The position numbers were made by a program, and so were the translations under genes. The notes under the pieces are model-generated. The model was not told the DNA's origin. It was given only the letters and a program-made list of their open reading frames with translations, and ran no database searches. Positions 1 to 22,546 of a stretch of 64,000 nt of DNA are shown here, one piece after another. The stretch is from Chrysomallon squamiferum (Eukaryota > Mollusca > Gastropoda > Neomphalida > Peltospiridae), in assembly GCA_012295275.1 (NCBI GenBank), contig CM022674.1, positions 10,109,792-10,173,791 on the forward strand, written 5' to 3'. Every line of letters begins with the position of its first letter. Position 1 is the stretch's first letter.

Positions 1-132
1 GACTTCAAGATTGCTGCAAAGCTGGGAAATGAGTTTGCTAAGCAGCAGCTTGTCTTATTGAATCCATATGCTGCTCTGTGCAATCAGATGCTTGGAGAGG
101 TCATACAGAAATTGAAGAAAGGAGAAATGTAA
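1..132 (+). CDS. 3' terminal exon of an unidentified gene (partial)
   Basis: Frame 1 is open from the first base to a TAA at 130-132, giving 43 residues that end KLKKGEM. The stretch is clearly richer in G and C than the AT-rich sequence after it, and its peptide is amphipathic and helix-like ([16 protein letters not shown], then [17 protein letters not shown]), as expected for a true C-terminal exon. An AATAAA signal lies at 152-157 and another at 413-418. The exon begins outside the window, so its acceptor cannot be seen. I do not recognise the family and assign no function. The gene is convergent with AP2M1. Confidence 0.6.
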   Translation, partial: DFKIAAKLGNEFAKQQLVLLNPYAALCNQMLGEVIQKLKKGEM

Positions 133-2414
133 ACCAGAATTTCAAGTGGTGAATAAAACAAATCCCAGGCATAACTTTCATAGAAATGAAGGAGAAATTA
201 CAGAATTATTTCAAACTGCTCAACCTGGACAGTTAACCCATAAAGAAAAATGAGATATTTACATATATACTGTTTTGTTTTATATTAATGTGCTATACAA
301 TTTATCTGTGGAATGTGACTTCATCTGGCAGCTATTTTGAAGTCTGTTAAATAGAAATATTTTTGAAATTATAATTTTTGAATCAATTACATATGTTATC
401 TTGGGGAAATATAATAAAGTTATAAAACAGGTTTTATGAACATTGTTATATTTATATGGAAACACTGCTTATAGAAAAGGAATTTAATTTTGATACAGAA
501 AAAAGAACATTTATACAGTCATTAAAGGTACAATTCCTGCTTCATTTTCAATATTTAATTAGCTATATGTTAATTAAATAACTATCCCTGGTAAAGTTTT
601 TGAGTGTATCCATTCTTCTTACTGGTTTGGGAATTGAGACTTCATACATTTCCTCTGAATTTTTATTATTTCATTCATCAAACGTTTTGAATAGATTTCA
701 AATTACTTTTGTTTTTGTTTCCTCTACATGTATTTTATTAATGGTTTACTTCTTTATGCCAGGTTATTGGGTGTCACATTTATTCTTACACCAATTACTA
801 ATGTGCCATCAGAAACGTCAGATATCATGTTTGTTCATGTAGACACATGCTGTATAGAATGTTAGTCGTAAGCTTTACAAAAATATGTGTCCCTTTGAAG
901 CAAAATATTTTATTATCCATTATTATTTTTTTTTTAAACTCGGCAATACTGGTGCATAGACAATGTATTTAAACCAGTATTTCAATAATTCAAGATGCAC
1001 TTTAAAAGCTGTGTTGGAATTTAATTTTTTTGATTTTATATGGTTAAATTACTTTGCAACATCAAGAACCACTTTCCAAATTATAAATTATTTTGATTTT
1101 AATACAAAAAGGATAAATTGTTTTAAAATATATAATTCTAAACCAAATTATAATAAATCTTTTAATATTTTTTTTATTTTCCAGCCTTGTATACTTGACA
1201 TTATTTTTTTTATTAAAGTGTCCAGAAAAATCTAATTACAAAGTGGAGAATTATTTGGCAACAGTTGGCATAGTATATTTAAAGACCTATGGTCATTGAA
1301 ATTGTCATAATAAACAGAAATCTAATTTAATTATTTATTCTTGTCTGGATATTTTGTTTTGATAGCATGTGGAATATGTAAAATATAACGAAGATGTTAT
1401 AAACAAAAATGAAAACAAACTAATTATTAACTATGTTAATTAAAGCCATTTATTGGGAAAAGTTCACATCACTAACTAAATTATACAAAATTAATAAATT
1501 TAATTTCAATTACTCATTGGATAAACAAAAAAAGTTTGAATTAATCACCTTTTTAAGGATTTTAAAGATATTTTTTTCACGTTTTTCTAAGATAAATTTA
1601 TTAAGAAAATTACAATATTCATTAGTTTATGTAAAAAAAAAAAATTGGTATATTAATTAGATAAATACATCCATTACAATAATATTACATAAAATTAGTT
1701 TTTAATCGTTCTTTATCCCTGCATGGCAAAACATCAACTGCTATTTTAAAAGTATTTCCTGAAATTTATTTTCAATGCTGTGGGTTTTACATTTTAAACT
1801 ATTATTTGACTGGCATTTCCTTTTCAATTAACTACTGAACTCAAAATTTTGTATAAAATATGTTTTTTTAATATGTTTAAAGAAAAAGTTGCAGTATTTT
1901 CAAATCCAGCTGGAACCCATATAATTTTAAATCAGAAGTTTCAACTTTTATGCCTGATATAAAAAAATAATTACAAAGTGAGGAATGTTTTTGTGACCGT
2001 TCAGTTAACTCTTTGCAATACGAATTTTTTTTAAATGTTGAAAAACGCTATTCTAGACAAACATACCTGGATGAAGAGCAAATAGAACTGAATGGAGATA
2101 GCGGCTCACAACAACCAATGTATTCTACTAACAAAAATAACACAGAATATTTTGAAGATATCTACACAGTCACATACGTGATTGCGCAAATAAATATTAC
2201 AGAAACAACATTACCAGTATTACAACTACCAACATAATGGTATTTCTGTCATCTGCAGTCTATCATAGAGCAGAGGAAATGAATAAATTCTATGCTTCGT
2301 ATTTGTATGTGACTTTCTAATTCTATCATAAATTTAATTCTACTATTGCAACAGTTTTTATTTCTTTAGTGTAACACTTAGACTGTTTTCTATAGCTGAA
2401 TGGAAATGGTCTGC
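133..2414. other. convergent intergenic / 3' UTR region
   Basis: This is AT-rich sequence between the stop codons of the + strand terminal exon and of - strand AP2M1. It should contain both 3' UTRs. AATAAA on the + strand occurs at 152-157 and 413-418; TTTATT (AATAAA on the - strand) occurs at 2358-2363. The open frame at 2014-2237 has no recognisable similarity. I see no other gene. Confidence 0.6.
2358..2363 (-). terminator. candidate poly(A) signal of AP2M1
   Basis: AATAAA on the - strand, about 50 nt after the AP2M1 stop codon. It is the first canonical hexamer downstream, but further copies are common in this AT-rich DNA, so use is inferred. Confidence 0.4.
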
Positions 2415-12575
<10,161 letters not shown>

Positions 12576-13247
12576 TTAGAAAGCAAATAAATCCAGACAC
12601 AACTGTACAGATCCATATAGTTTTCTGATTATACTGTTGGTCATTTCCAACATCATATGTAAATTTGGCTTCTGTAAAATGCTTTATTCTGTTTTGTCAG
12701 TTCTGTCAATATTTCATTACCACTGAACACAGTGAGAACAGTAGATGGTCAATTTAAGCTTTGGTTCTTTTGAATTCAATTAAGTTGCAATGATAATATC
12801 TAAACTGAAAAAACACAAATAAAACACTAAAGTAATCAGTCATAATCTGCAAGTGGAAGAAATTTTTATAATATTGTATGTAAATGTATGCATCATTGTT
12901 AATGTTATATCATTTATAAGTCAATATGAATATGTGTGTATAATAAATAATAATCTGCATATTAAACAAATATTTGGTAAACATTAGAAATGTATCCCTC
13001 TCGGCCTCTGCGAAGATGAAGGGGCTAATGGATTTAATGCAGTAATTTGCTCTTGCTGTTACTACTACTACTACTAGTACTAGTAAAGTAGTAGTACTAA
13101 CTGTAAAGTTTAAGTACCGACTAGAGGATCTATCGCCCTGTGATACAACATCACAAAGCTATTTTACTTTTTTAAACAAAATTAGTCAATTACTGTTGGA
13201 TATCGTTATTATAGTTTTAAAAAAATATGCTTTTACCAATTACTTAC

Positions 13248-13380
13248 TCAAATTAATGAACTAAAGTGGGTGTTTCCTCGCTCATCGTATGCGAAGAATT
13301 AACTGGTTACAGAAAGATGCGTCGCTCCGACATACAGAATCGATGAAAGTTTAGCAAACGACTAAGTTCTGTACAAATGC
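13248..13380 (-). other. AP2M1: candidate 5' noncoding exon of AP2M1
   Basis: A relatively GC-rich stretch that ends on the - strand with a consensus donor, TTTGA|GTAAGT (GTAAGT at 13247-13242). It would splice to the acceptor just before the AP2M1 start codon (exon from 12547). It contains an ATG opening a 10-codon upstream frame (MSEETPTLVH then TAA). The 5' end is arbitrary. This is inference from splice signals and position only. Confidence 0.35.
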
Positions 13381-14457
13381 TACTACCACAATTGCAACCT
13401 TTGTTATATTAAAATATTATAAAATTTTTAACAATTTTTAAGAATATGAATAAACTCGTAATATTTTGTATTTCATGGTCAGTTTGTTATTTTGTATTAA
13501 TATGTCACAACTGTTATTTATTTAATATTTGCATTTATTCATGTATATTATATATTAAATTATAAAAAATAAACACTGATATGCATAATTATTATTTATA
13601 TGTTTATTATTTTTATTTATTATTATTTAATTAAAATTATTTATTTTAATGATTATAAATATAAAATTATATAGGCCTATATGTTTATATAACGGAAATG
13701 ATGTAATGAATTTCATGAAATTTGAATCATTTAAATCAGCAGATGAAATTAATTAAATGATATTTAAAAAGTTACCTTTTTGTATATTACTTAGACATTT
13801 GCTGCTTAAATAATATATTTACGTGGATCTTGCTTGTAATGTAGTGATATTGTTATTTTGTATAATCTGTATATGGCTGCATGATCATAAGGTAACGTAA
13901 AACATCTATAATAATAGTAATAATAATAACAATAGTAATAATAATAATAAATATTATTATTGTTGTTGTTGTTATAAAAAAACAGCAACAACAACAGTGG
14001 AGAAATAACAACAATAATAACCAAAGTATTAACTGCACGAAAAACATTAACGTACCTATCATGTTACACATTTTCTAAATAAATAAGTAAATAAATGGAA
14101 TTATTTATATTTGTTATTGTACAGCATTTAGCAAAATATACTAAATTCCAAAACTTCACATTTGAGATAGATTCTATAGGACTGCTAGTATGTTGCTCAA
14201 GTCTGAGTAGTGGTAACATGTAGGCTATATCAAATATTTTACTTTGTTTTTGGACAATGAAAATAAATGTTAAATGTGTATTATTTACTTTGTGTTAACA
14301 TCATGTTTTACAGAATAATTTATTAAGTAACTAAGTAAGTAATTAAATAAAGACCTGACTAATGGTTTATAAAACAATCTAATTTATTTTTATTTACAAT
14401 GTCATGTGCGGCTTTTAGCATGATTCTATTCAGTGAAACTTTTACTTTTCTTCTTCA

Positions 14458-14459
<2 letters not shown>

Positions 14460-14502
<43 letters not shown>
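14460..14502. repeat. (GT)n microsatellite
   Basis: About 21 uninterrupted GT units in the AP2M1/MTHFR intergenic region. Confidence 0.95.
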
Positions 14503-14506
<4 letters not shown>

Positions 14507-15118
14507 GTAACAGTATGATATCTGTTTAAATAGATTTTTGATGTGACAAATATTTTCAGCAGTTTAATTACTCTAGGTAAAAGTTATCTTTGCTAACAAT
14601 GGACTGCAACAATAAAATAACATTTAAGAATATTTGACACCAGACATTTTATCATTAATCATGTCATTTCACACAGAAAACAATCCACAATCAGCTGCAT
14701 CAGTTTGTACTTATGAAATGATGTCATTAAGTATATTTTGTGGTGAATGTTTGGGAAGAGGCAATGAAGTTTGGTTGGTGCATATGTCATTTTGTTTGGT
14801 GTATTAATGGGTGCATGTTTATGTCTATATCTTTCTTAGTATCCATATTTTGTGTGGGTGTGTGTGTGTGTGCACATGCTAGTAAACTTCAATCGGCCCT
14901 GATTATCCCAAAGCTCACTCTAAATTAAATAAAGAACGACAAAGTGAGAAGAAATCAAAAAAAGAAAAAAGAAAAGAAAAGCAAAGCAAAAATGTTTTAA
15001 ATGCAACAAACACACAGATAGCGCCTCTAGGTTTGGTCATATTATCAGTGTTAAAAACTAAAACTTTTTGGTTGTTTTTACAGCATTATATTTCAGAGAA
15101 AAACTAAATAATAATATT

Positions 15119-15346
15119 AATAATATAATAATAATAATAATAATAATAACAAAACAATAATAATAATATTATTATTATAAACTTTTAGAATATATAATGC
15201 TCGTGTGTGTATATCACTGTATGTGTATTTATTGTACTAGTTTATGACGATGATGATAATGTTAATAATAATTTCATACATATTTATATAAGTAAATAAG
15301 AAAGAACGGAAATTAAATATTATTAAATAAATAAAAATAATAATAA

Positions 15347-15377
<31 letters not shown>

Positions 15378-15395
15378 AAATTAATTAATTAAATA
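15119..15395. repeat. (TAA)n and (AAAT)n simple repeats
   Basis: TAA/ATT runs at about 15119-15180 and an AAAT-type run at about 15334-15394, separated by AT-rich sequence with a GATGAT patch. Confidence 0.85.
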
Positions 15396-16745
15396 ATAAA
15401 AGATGTTTTCCACAGAAAAAAGCAAAAATTATTTTTTAATATTGTAGACAAATTAATTTAGAGCTTTTGTAATGGAAAGAACCTGGATAAAATAATTATA
15501 AATGATAAATATTAATAGGTTTGGCAGTCCATGCCTTTATCTGAAATACAGTCGATTCTGAAGTTAAAATAAATCCAACAAAAATCCGGTACCGTATTTA
15601 AAAATTAATCACCTATTATTATTATTTCCCCTTAGTTTCATTACTATCCGCTAGGGCAATTTGCATATAGATTTTGATTGGACAGATGTTGGTATTTATT
15701 CTGCAAATGTAGTTGTTTGCTCCCTCTTCTATTAGTGGTTGAATGATCAAGGTTGCTCGTTTTGTCACTAGGTAAGTGACAGCAATCAGCTGATATTTCA
15801 ACTCGGACACCCATAAAAAAAAAAAGAGTCAGGCGATATTTTTTTTTTTTAAATTTTTTTTTAAATACTGAAATGATGTAATAAATATTGTTTTATATTC
15901 ATATTCTTTTAACTTAATTTATAAAAATGAAATTAAATATATTCAACAACAAAAATATAATTTAAAAAAATATATATATAATAAAAATAAAAGAAAGAAG
16001 AAAAAACTAGTTTAATGCATAAATTGTGAAAAAATTATTTTATATATTAAAATGAAAAAAAAATTATTGTTATTATTATTATTTTTTTTATATATATATT
16101 CATTTTATTTTTATTTTATTATTATTTTTTTGTTGTTATTGATGTCTGATTATACTGTCTGAAATATGTACTTGAAATAACATGAAATGTATTAATATTA
16201 ATTTTCGAATAACTGCAAGGATAGATAATAATTCTGAATTTGAATGAAAACACATAATTAGTTTCTTTAGTATGTAAAAACATATTAAACCTATAATAAT
16301 GATGGAATTCCTTACACATTACTAAAAATACTGCTATTGACTGGTACTTGTGAGATTATACTTTTTATAATAAAATGTCAAACGCCACTTTCAGATTCCC
16401 AGTAGTGCTTTATGAATTTTTTAATTAAGGCCTTGTATTTGGTTTTCTGTCCATTTTGATGAACTGATTACCTACTGATAACTGACTTTAAAATTACTTT
16501 ATATAATTTTAAATGCTACAGACAAAATTTTTTTTTTAAATTTTATATTAGAGTTAATACTGATAATATTACCAAAGAAAAATACTACTTCTGCATTGTA
16601 CAATAATTATTAAATCAGTTCTAATTAATTAACTGTTGCAGACTAGCCCAATTTTTTTTTTCTTTTGACCGTGAGCATGATGGCTTGCAGAACACTCCAA
16701 CTCCAGAGCAATTTTCCATTCAAACCAGTTATCCAACAAATAGTT

Positions 16746-16752
16746 TATAAAA
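16746..16752 (+). promoter_or_regulatory. candidate TATA box for MTHFR
   Basis: TATAAAA about 220 nt upstream of the MTHFR acceptor at 16964-16965. A start site some 30 nt downstream would give a short noncoding exon ending at one of the donors near 16811 (GTAAGA) or 16839 (GTGAGT). The motif is common by chance in AT-rich DNA. Confidence 0.25.
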
Positions 16753-16988
16753 GGCCATGGTATATATTTTTCTGTTTACAAGAAAGAACTTAAATAACTT
16801 ACTGGTTACCCAGTAAGAACATTGCTTGAGTGAAGACTGTGAGTTTGTGTTTGTTTTTGATTATTTTATGTTTTGCAAATAAAAAACAAAATTCTGTTCA
16901 GTTTGTTTAATTGTGTTATTTAAAAAAAATTCTTTTAAAGAATGTTGCTTTTTAATTTTTTTTAGCTAGTGGAATTGAACCAAACACT

Positions 16989-17583
16989 ATGCCAGAAATA
17001 AAAAATGATGAAAATGAGCAAGTTAGATGTAATGGGAACCAAAAATCAGAGCATGTGTCAGCAACATCAAGCAAGAATTTCTCATCCAAAACACTTAGGC
17101 TCAGTGATTCACCAGTCCACTGCAGTCCACACTATCACCGCCTAATTGACCGCATCAATCGAAGATATGCATCTGGAGAGAAATTCTTCTCTTTTGAATA
17201 CTTTCCACCACGAACAGCAAATGGAGCTGTAAATTTAATAGCAATGTATTTATGAATATTTTAAACATTTGGTTGGCTTAGAAATTGATCTTCCGTTTCT
17301 TTTGAAAAAACACTTTACATTTAAAGCTCATCTTTGGTCTTTATTGAATAGCATTATTAAATACAGAATTCACACTCACTCTCTCTCTCACATACACAAC
17401 ACACATATTATAAGCATATTTGGGTATGCATTTAAGTATGTATTTATGTATATATGTATATGTATGTCCATTTGTGTGCGTGTGTGGGTGTGATTTTTTA
17501 TGTATGTAAATGTATATAAATGTATATATGTGTGTGTATGTATGTGTGTGTATGTATCTGTGTGTGTGTGTGTATTATATGTA

Positions 17584-17616
<33 letters not shown>

Positions 17617-17619
17617 CTT

Positions 17620-17666
<47 letters not shown>

Positions 17667-19105
17667 CTATGTATATTTATACGTGTGTGTGTGTGTTAGG
17701 ATTTAAATATTCTGTCTTGTGTATGTCTGATTGGACTCTGCAGATAGACAATATTTATAAATGCACTGCCACAGGAGGACAAAGTCCAAAATAATTGTAG
17801 CTATATTCTTTTTCCTATTTTCAGAATGGAGAGGATGTCCCAAGGAAAACCACTGTTTTGTGATATTACTTGGCACCCAGCAGGAGACCCAGAGAGTACA
17901 GAGAAACCTACAAGTTCAATGTGCATTGCAGGAACAGTGCTTAACTATGTTGGCATTGAAACTATGCTGCATATGACTTGCTGTAACCAAACTAAAGAAA
18001 CTGTGAAATCTAACTTGAAAAAAGCTAAAGATCTTGGTATCAGAAACATTCTGGCACTGCGGGGAGGTCAGTATTAATTCTGTCACTTATCTCAAGTGGT
18101 TTTTTTTCTGCCATCAGATTTAATACTGAACATTAGCAAACTATTTTAAGCATTGTTTTATTAGCTTGTTTTTTATATATATATATATCATTTATTATTT
18201 ATCAGCTTTGAAATACTTTCACGTAGGGAGAAGATGTCCCCAGTACTCACATAAGATACCCTGCTGCCTGTCAGTAAGAGTAGTGTGAGAAGTAGTAACA
18301 ATGGTTTCCTCTCTCCATCATTAACAGGTTAAGACATTTACATATTATTAAATATAACTAACAATGTAATAATCTGAGCTGAACAGATGTCTGCTGTGAT
18401 CTGATTTAGAATCTGTTAAAATGAATTTAGTTACAGTGATTTGGCTCATGGTTGCTTTTATTATTTTTAATTCTAATTTAATTTAGTCTGATTTATTTCT
18501 GATATAAATTGATTTCAGATATACCAGTTGATGAAAAAGAATGGAAAGTAGTTGAAGGAGGTCTAAACTATGCTGTAGATCTTGTTCGACTTATTCGTGA
18601 AGAATATGGCAAACATTTTGTTATCTGTGTTGCAGGTTAATTCATATTTTATGATATTTGAAACAATTGTTCCAAGTACAATTTTAAAATGTGTTTTATC
18701 TAACATTAAGACTGTGATCTTTTTAAATTTTACATTATTTCCCTTGATATTAAATATCACTGATTTAATCATTATTCTGCTAATGCAGAAGCAGTATTTT
18801 TCTTCATGAATATTAATTAATTAAAATAATAATAATAATAATAATTTTTACAGGTAGCATTTTCAAATTAAGAATATAGAACTTTTTAAAAAAGGGACTG
18901 ATTAATTCATTCAGTCTTAATGGAAGATATTAGCATTAAATTAATGTAATAATATGAAAGTAATAGAACAATGTTTAAGAAGAATGCTTTCAGTGTAAAT
19001 CAAACATTTAAAGGATACAAAAGTATGATTTAATTTAATTCACAAACATACTCAACCACTCATTCTGTCTGTTTTTGTCTCAGACAAACACACACACACA
19101 CACAT

Positions 19106-19136
<31 letters not shown>

Positions 19137-22100
19137 CACTACAGTTATAACATAATTTTGATTTGTTTTAGGGTATCCAACTGGCCACCCTGAATGTACA
19201 AGTTACCAAGATGACCTTCAACATTTGAAAGAGAAAGTTGATGCTGGAGCTGACTTTATCATCACTCAGTTTTTCTTTAAACCAGAGACGTTTTTATCCT
19301 TTCTCAGAGACTGTCGCGCTATTGGCATTCATTGTCCAATAATTCCTGGCATTTTACCTATACAGGTTATTTTATCAGATGTACTATAATTGCATAAATC
19401 CTTCACTATTAACTTTCTGTTAATTGACTCAAATATATTAACATGTTTAGTAAATGGATTGTAATGTGAAACTATATTAACACTTATTATGATTTGTTAT
19501 ATAATTCTTTAAACTATATACATATTTATAAAGGCTAAGATACTGGTTCAAAATAACTAGCCTCTGATTTAGCTTTACATATTTAGAAGCAATGCAAAAT
19601 GTCATAATTACATTAAATATTTTTGCTTTTTATCTATCTTTAGTAAACAATGTAAATATGGAAAATTATTTAATTACATATTTTGTGTATTTTATTTCAG
19701 TCTTATCAATCATTAAGACATATTGTGAAGTTGTCTAAACTTGAAGTACCACAAGAAATTATTGACGCCATTACACCTATAAAAGAAAATGATGAAGCCA
19801 TTAGGCAATTTGGAATACAGCAAGCAGTAGAACTTTTGAAAACTCTCTTTAACAGTGGCCAAGTATATGGTTTCCATTTTTATACACTAAATCGAGAAGT
19901 TGCCACTATTGAAATTTTAAGACAGGTTGGCTTGTGGAATGAGGAAATCCAAAAACCATTACCATGGAAACTGACAGCCAACCATGCAAGATGCAAGGAG
20001 GAAATTCGTCCTATATTCTGGCGATGCAGACCAAATAGTTATGTGCATCGTACATCAAACTGGGATGAGTTTCCTAATGGAAGGTGGGGGAATTCATCTG
20101 CTGCATCATTTGGTGATTTGAAAAGCCATCATGTGTTCTATCTGAGAAGCAGGGCTTCACAGAAGGAGCTGGTACACATGTGGGGAGAAGAACTAACATG
20201 TGAACAAGATGTCTGGGATGTGTTCTACTGCTACATCACAGGAAAACCCAATTCTCAGGGTTACAAGGTATTTTAACTTTCTAAAAAAACAATTAATTAT
20301 ACATATTTATCAGATTGTAATTTTATAGTATTTTCATGGTCCATGATTGCTTTACAAAAAAAGGAGACAGCTTATTGATAAAAAATATTTTATTGAACTA
20401 TTGAAATATATATTTAGAAAATACATATATTATTAGAATATTTCATTCTGATGTTTACCTTTTCATTCTTTTAAATTTCAGGTTACAAAAGTACCTTGGG
20501 ATGACTCGGAGCTTTCTCCAGAAACATCATTGATTTCTGCAGAGTTAGCAAAGTTAAACAAGCAAGGAGTACTGACTATCAATTCACAACCAAATGTCAA
20601 TGCAGCACCATCATCAGACCCCAACGTTGGGTGGGGATCACCAAATGGTTACATTTTTCAAAAGGTTCTTGTATCATTAACTTCTGCTTTCAAATTGAAA
20701 AATGTTACCATTGGTCAACTGGACATAAAAAACATCTTTGTGTATAACCCTGTCAGATTGTTTATTTCTAATCAAAGTAATTTTATTGTATTAGTCTGAT
20801 TCTCAGGTTTAGATTGTAGGTTTGACAGACATGTTTACTGTGACTATCAAATAATTTCCTTTTCTAGAAAGGTCATAAATGAATATGATAGTGGATATTT
20901 TTCTTCTCAGTGGAAAACGAATATAAAAGATAACGAATTACTCGTTGTTAGACACTGATCCATAGATTTGTAGCAGTATGTTTATTCCTTCATTATTGTG
21001 CAAAGAAAGTATTTAAATTTGCTCTGCTAATTTGTAATGGTATGAAGTTTATTTTGTTTTCTTTCCCCATAGGCATACCTAGAGTTCTTTACATCCAAGG
21101 AAAATGTTGATGCATTGAAACAAATTTTGCCTGATTATCCACTGGTGAATTACCACATAACCAATCATAATGTAAGTTTTGGGTGGTTTTTTTGTGCAGA
21201 CAAAGTTAAGCTTTAAAGCCTAAAATTCAATTAATCTAATACAGATGTATCTCTATTAACAAAGCTTTTTTTATTGTAATGAATGAACCAATTTAATTTC
21301 TATGTCCGTAATGTTTTCATGTTAAATAACTTTAAAATGTAACCAGTTGATATTTTAATCAGTGCATAAATGTCTAGGCTTGGAACATACAACACTAAAA
21401 TGGTGTGCATTTAATTTAATGCTAAAAAAAATTATAATTCTTTATTATTTTTGGTAAAGTAAATTTGTTTTTTAATTACAGTAATAATTATATTATCTAT
21501 CAAAATATCAAGAGTGCTGCAGATTTTGATATCTTTTTGATTAATTAATGTGATCTATTCAATCTTCTCGATTAATCTAACTGATCTGCTTCCTTATTCA
21601 TTGATTTACATTAATATTTTGTTATTTTAAGTGATTAATAAATTATCAAAGTATGATGGTGAATGTTACAGGGAGAAGAAGATTACACAAACTGTCACCA
21701 TTATGAGCCAGTAGCTGTGACATGGGGAGTGTTCCCAGGTCAGGAAATCATTCAACCGACTGTTGTAGACCCAGTAGCCTTTATCACTTGGAAGGTCTGT
21801 CTTTAACACACACACATGACCACACACAATGCCATATATACAATGATGCATATATTTACTTACAATATTTTAATAATTTCTTCCACTAATGTTGTTGTAG
21901 ATTATTATGACTGATTAGTTTAATGTTTCATTTGTTGTTTTTTGCCTTTAGATATTATCATTGCAACTTAATTGAGTTCAAAAGCACCAAAGTTTAAATT
22001 GGCCATCTAGTGATGTCACACACACACACAACCAACAATATGGATTCTAAGAAATTTTAACCAAATAGTTTTGTTATTTTGATTCTGTCATTTATGTTTA

Positions 22101-22314
22101 GGATGAGGCATTTGCTCTCTGGATTGAGACATGGGGACATCTCTACCCACCAGAATCAAAATCAAGGGAGATCATCGAGAGAATATACAAGAATTATTAC
22201 TTGATCAATTTAGTGGATAATGAATTCCCCAAACCAACATGTCTGTGGGAAATTGTGGACAAAATGTTGTTGCTGGCTCAGCAACTGAAAATGGCAGGTG
22301 GGTTCAAAAATTAA
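16989..22314 (+). CDS. MTHFR: methylenetetrahydrofolate reductase
   Basis: FAD enzyme reducing 5,10-methylene-THF to 5-methyl-THF with NAD(P)H; it supplies methyl groups for methionine synthesis in the cytosol. Exons: 16989-17245, 17825-18066, 18519-18635, 19172-19365, 19701-20267, 20482-20664, 21073-21171, 21672-21794, 22102-22314; 664 aa against 656 in human. Residues 1-45 are Ser-rich with SP sites, like the phosphorylated human N-terminus. The TIM-barrel catalytic domain follows, with [10 protein letters not shown] (Glu70, the human Glu63 position), WHPAGDP, LHMTCC, and AGADFIITQ, whose Ala232 corresponds to human Ala222. The C-terminal SAM-binding regulatory domain includes [21 protein letters not shown] and QPTVVDP. 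An acceptor at 16964-16965 puts part of the 5' UTR in this exon. That frame is open back to the acceptor, so a longer N-terminus from an upstream exon is possible. AATAAA occurs at 22365-22370. Confidence 0.97.
17455..17695. repeat. compound TG/TA/CA microsatellite in MTHFR intron 1
   Basis: Runs of TGTATG, (TG)n, (TA)n and a pure (CA)n at about 17624-17660, followed by GTGTGT. The TG arm and CA arm are complementary, so the tract can fold back on itself. The Cys/Val- and His/Thr-rich open frames across it are artefacts. Confidence 0.95.
19087..19138. repeat. (CA)n(GCAC)n microsatellite in MTHFR intron 3
   Basis: A CA run passing into about seven GCAC units, ending some 30 nt before the exon 4 acceptor. 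Confidence 0.95.
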
Positions 22315-22514
22315 CATAGTCTCACAACCTACAATTACTGCTTTACAGAATGCTTAAGAGAGTTAATAAACATCTCAGTGATGGTCAGTCTATTAATAAA
22401 CAAAATCAGTTAATTTCTTTGTTATTTTGAATATAAATTCATAAATTAGATCCCCAAAAAATGTACAAGAAGTAAATGATTGGAAATTCAATACGGCCTG
22501 ACTTTTCGTGATTC

Positions 22515-22546
<32 letters not shown>

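Noticed and set aside
2014..2237. 74-codon open frame with a mixed composition
   Set aside because: No ATG at its start, no recognisable motif, and it lies between two convergent stop codons where 3' UTR is expected. No clear splice sites tie it to a gene.
13110..13160. Possible tRNA-like or SINE head
   Set aside because: No A-box/B-box pair and no cloverleaf could be drawn.
17500..17706. Cys/Val/Tyr- and His/Thr-repeat frames
   Set aside because: Translation of the TG/CA microsatellite in MTHFR intron 1.
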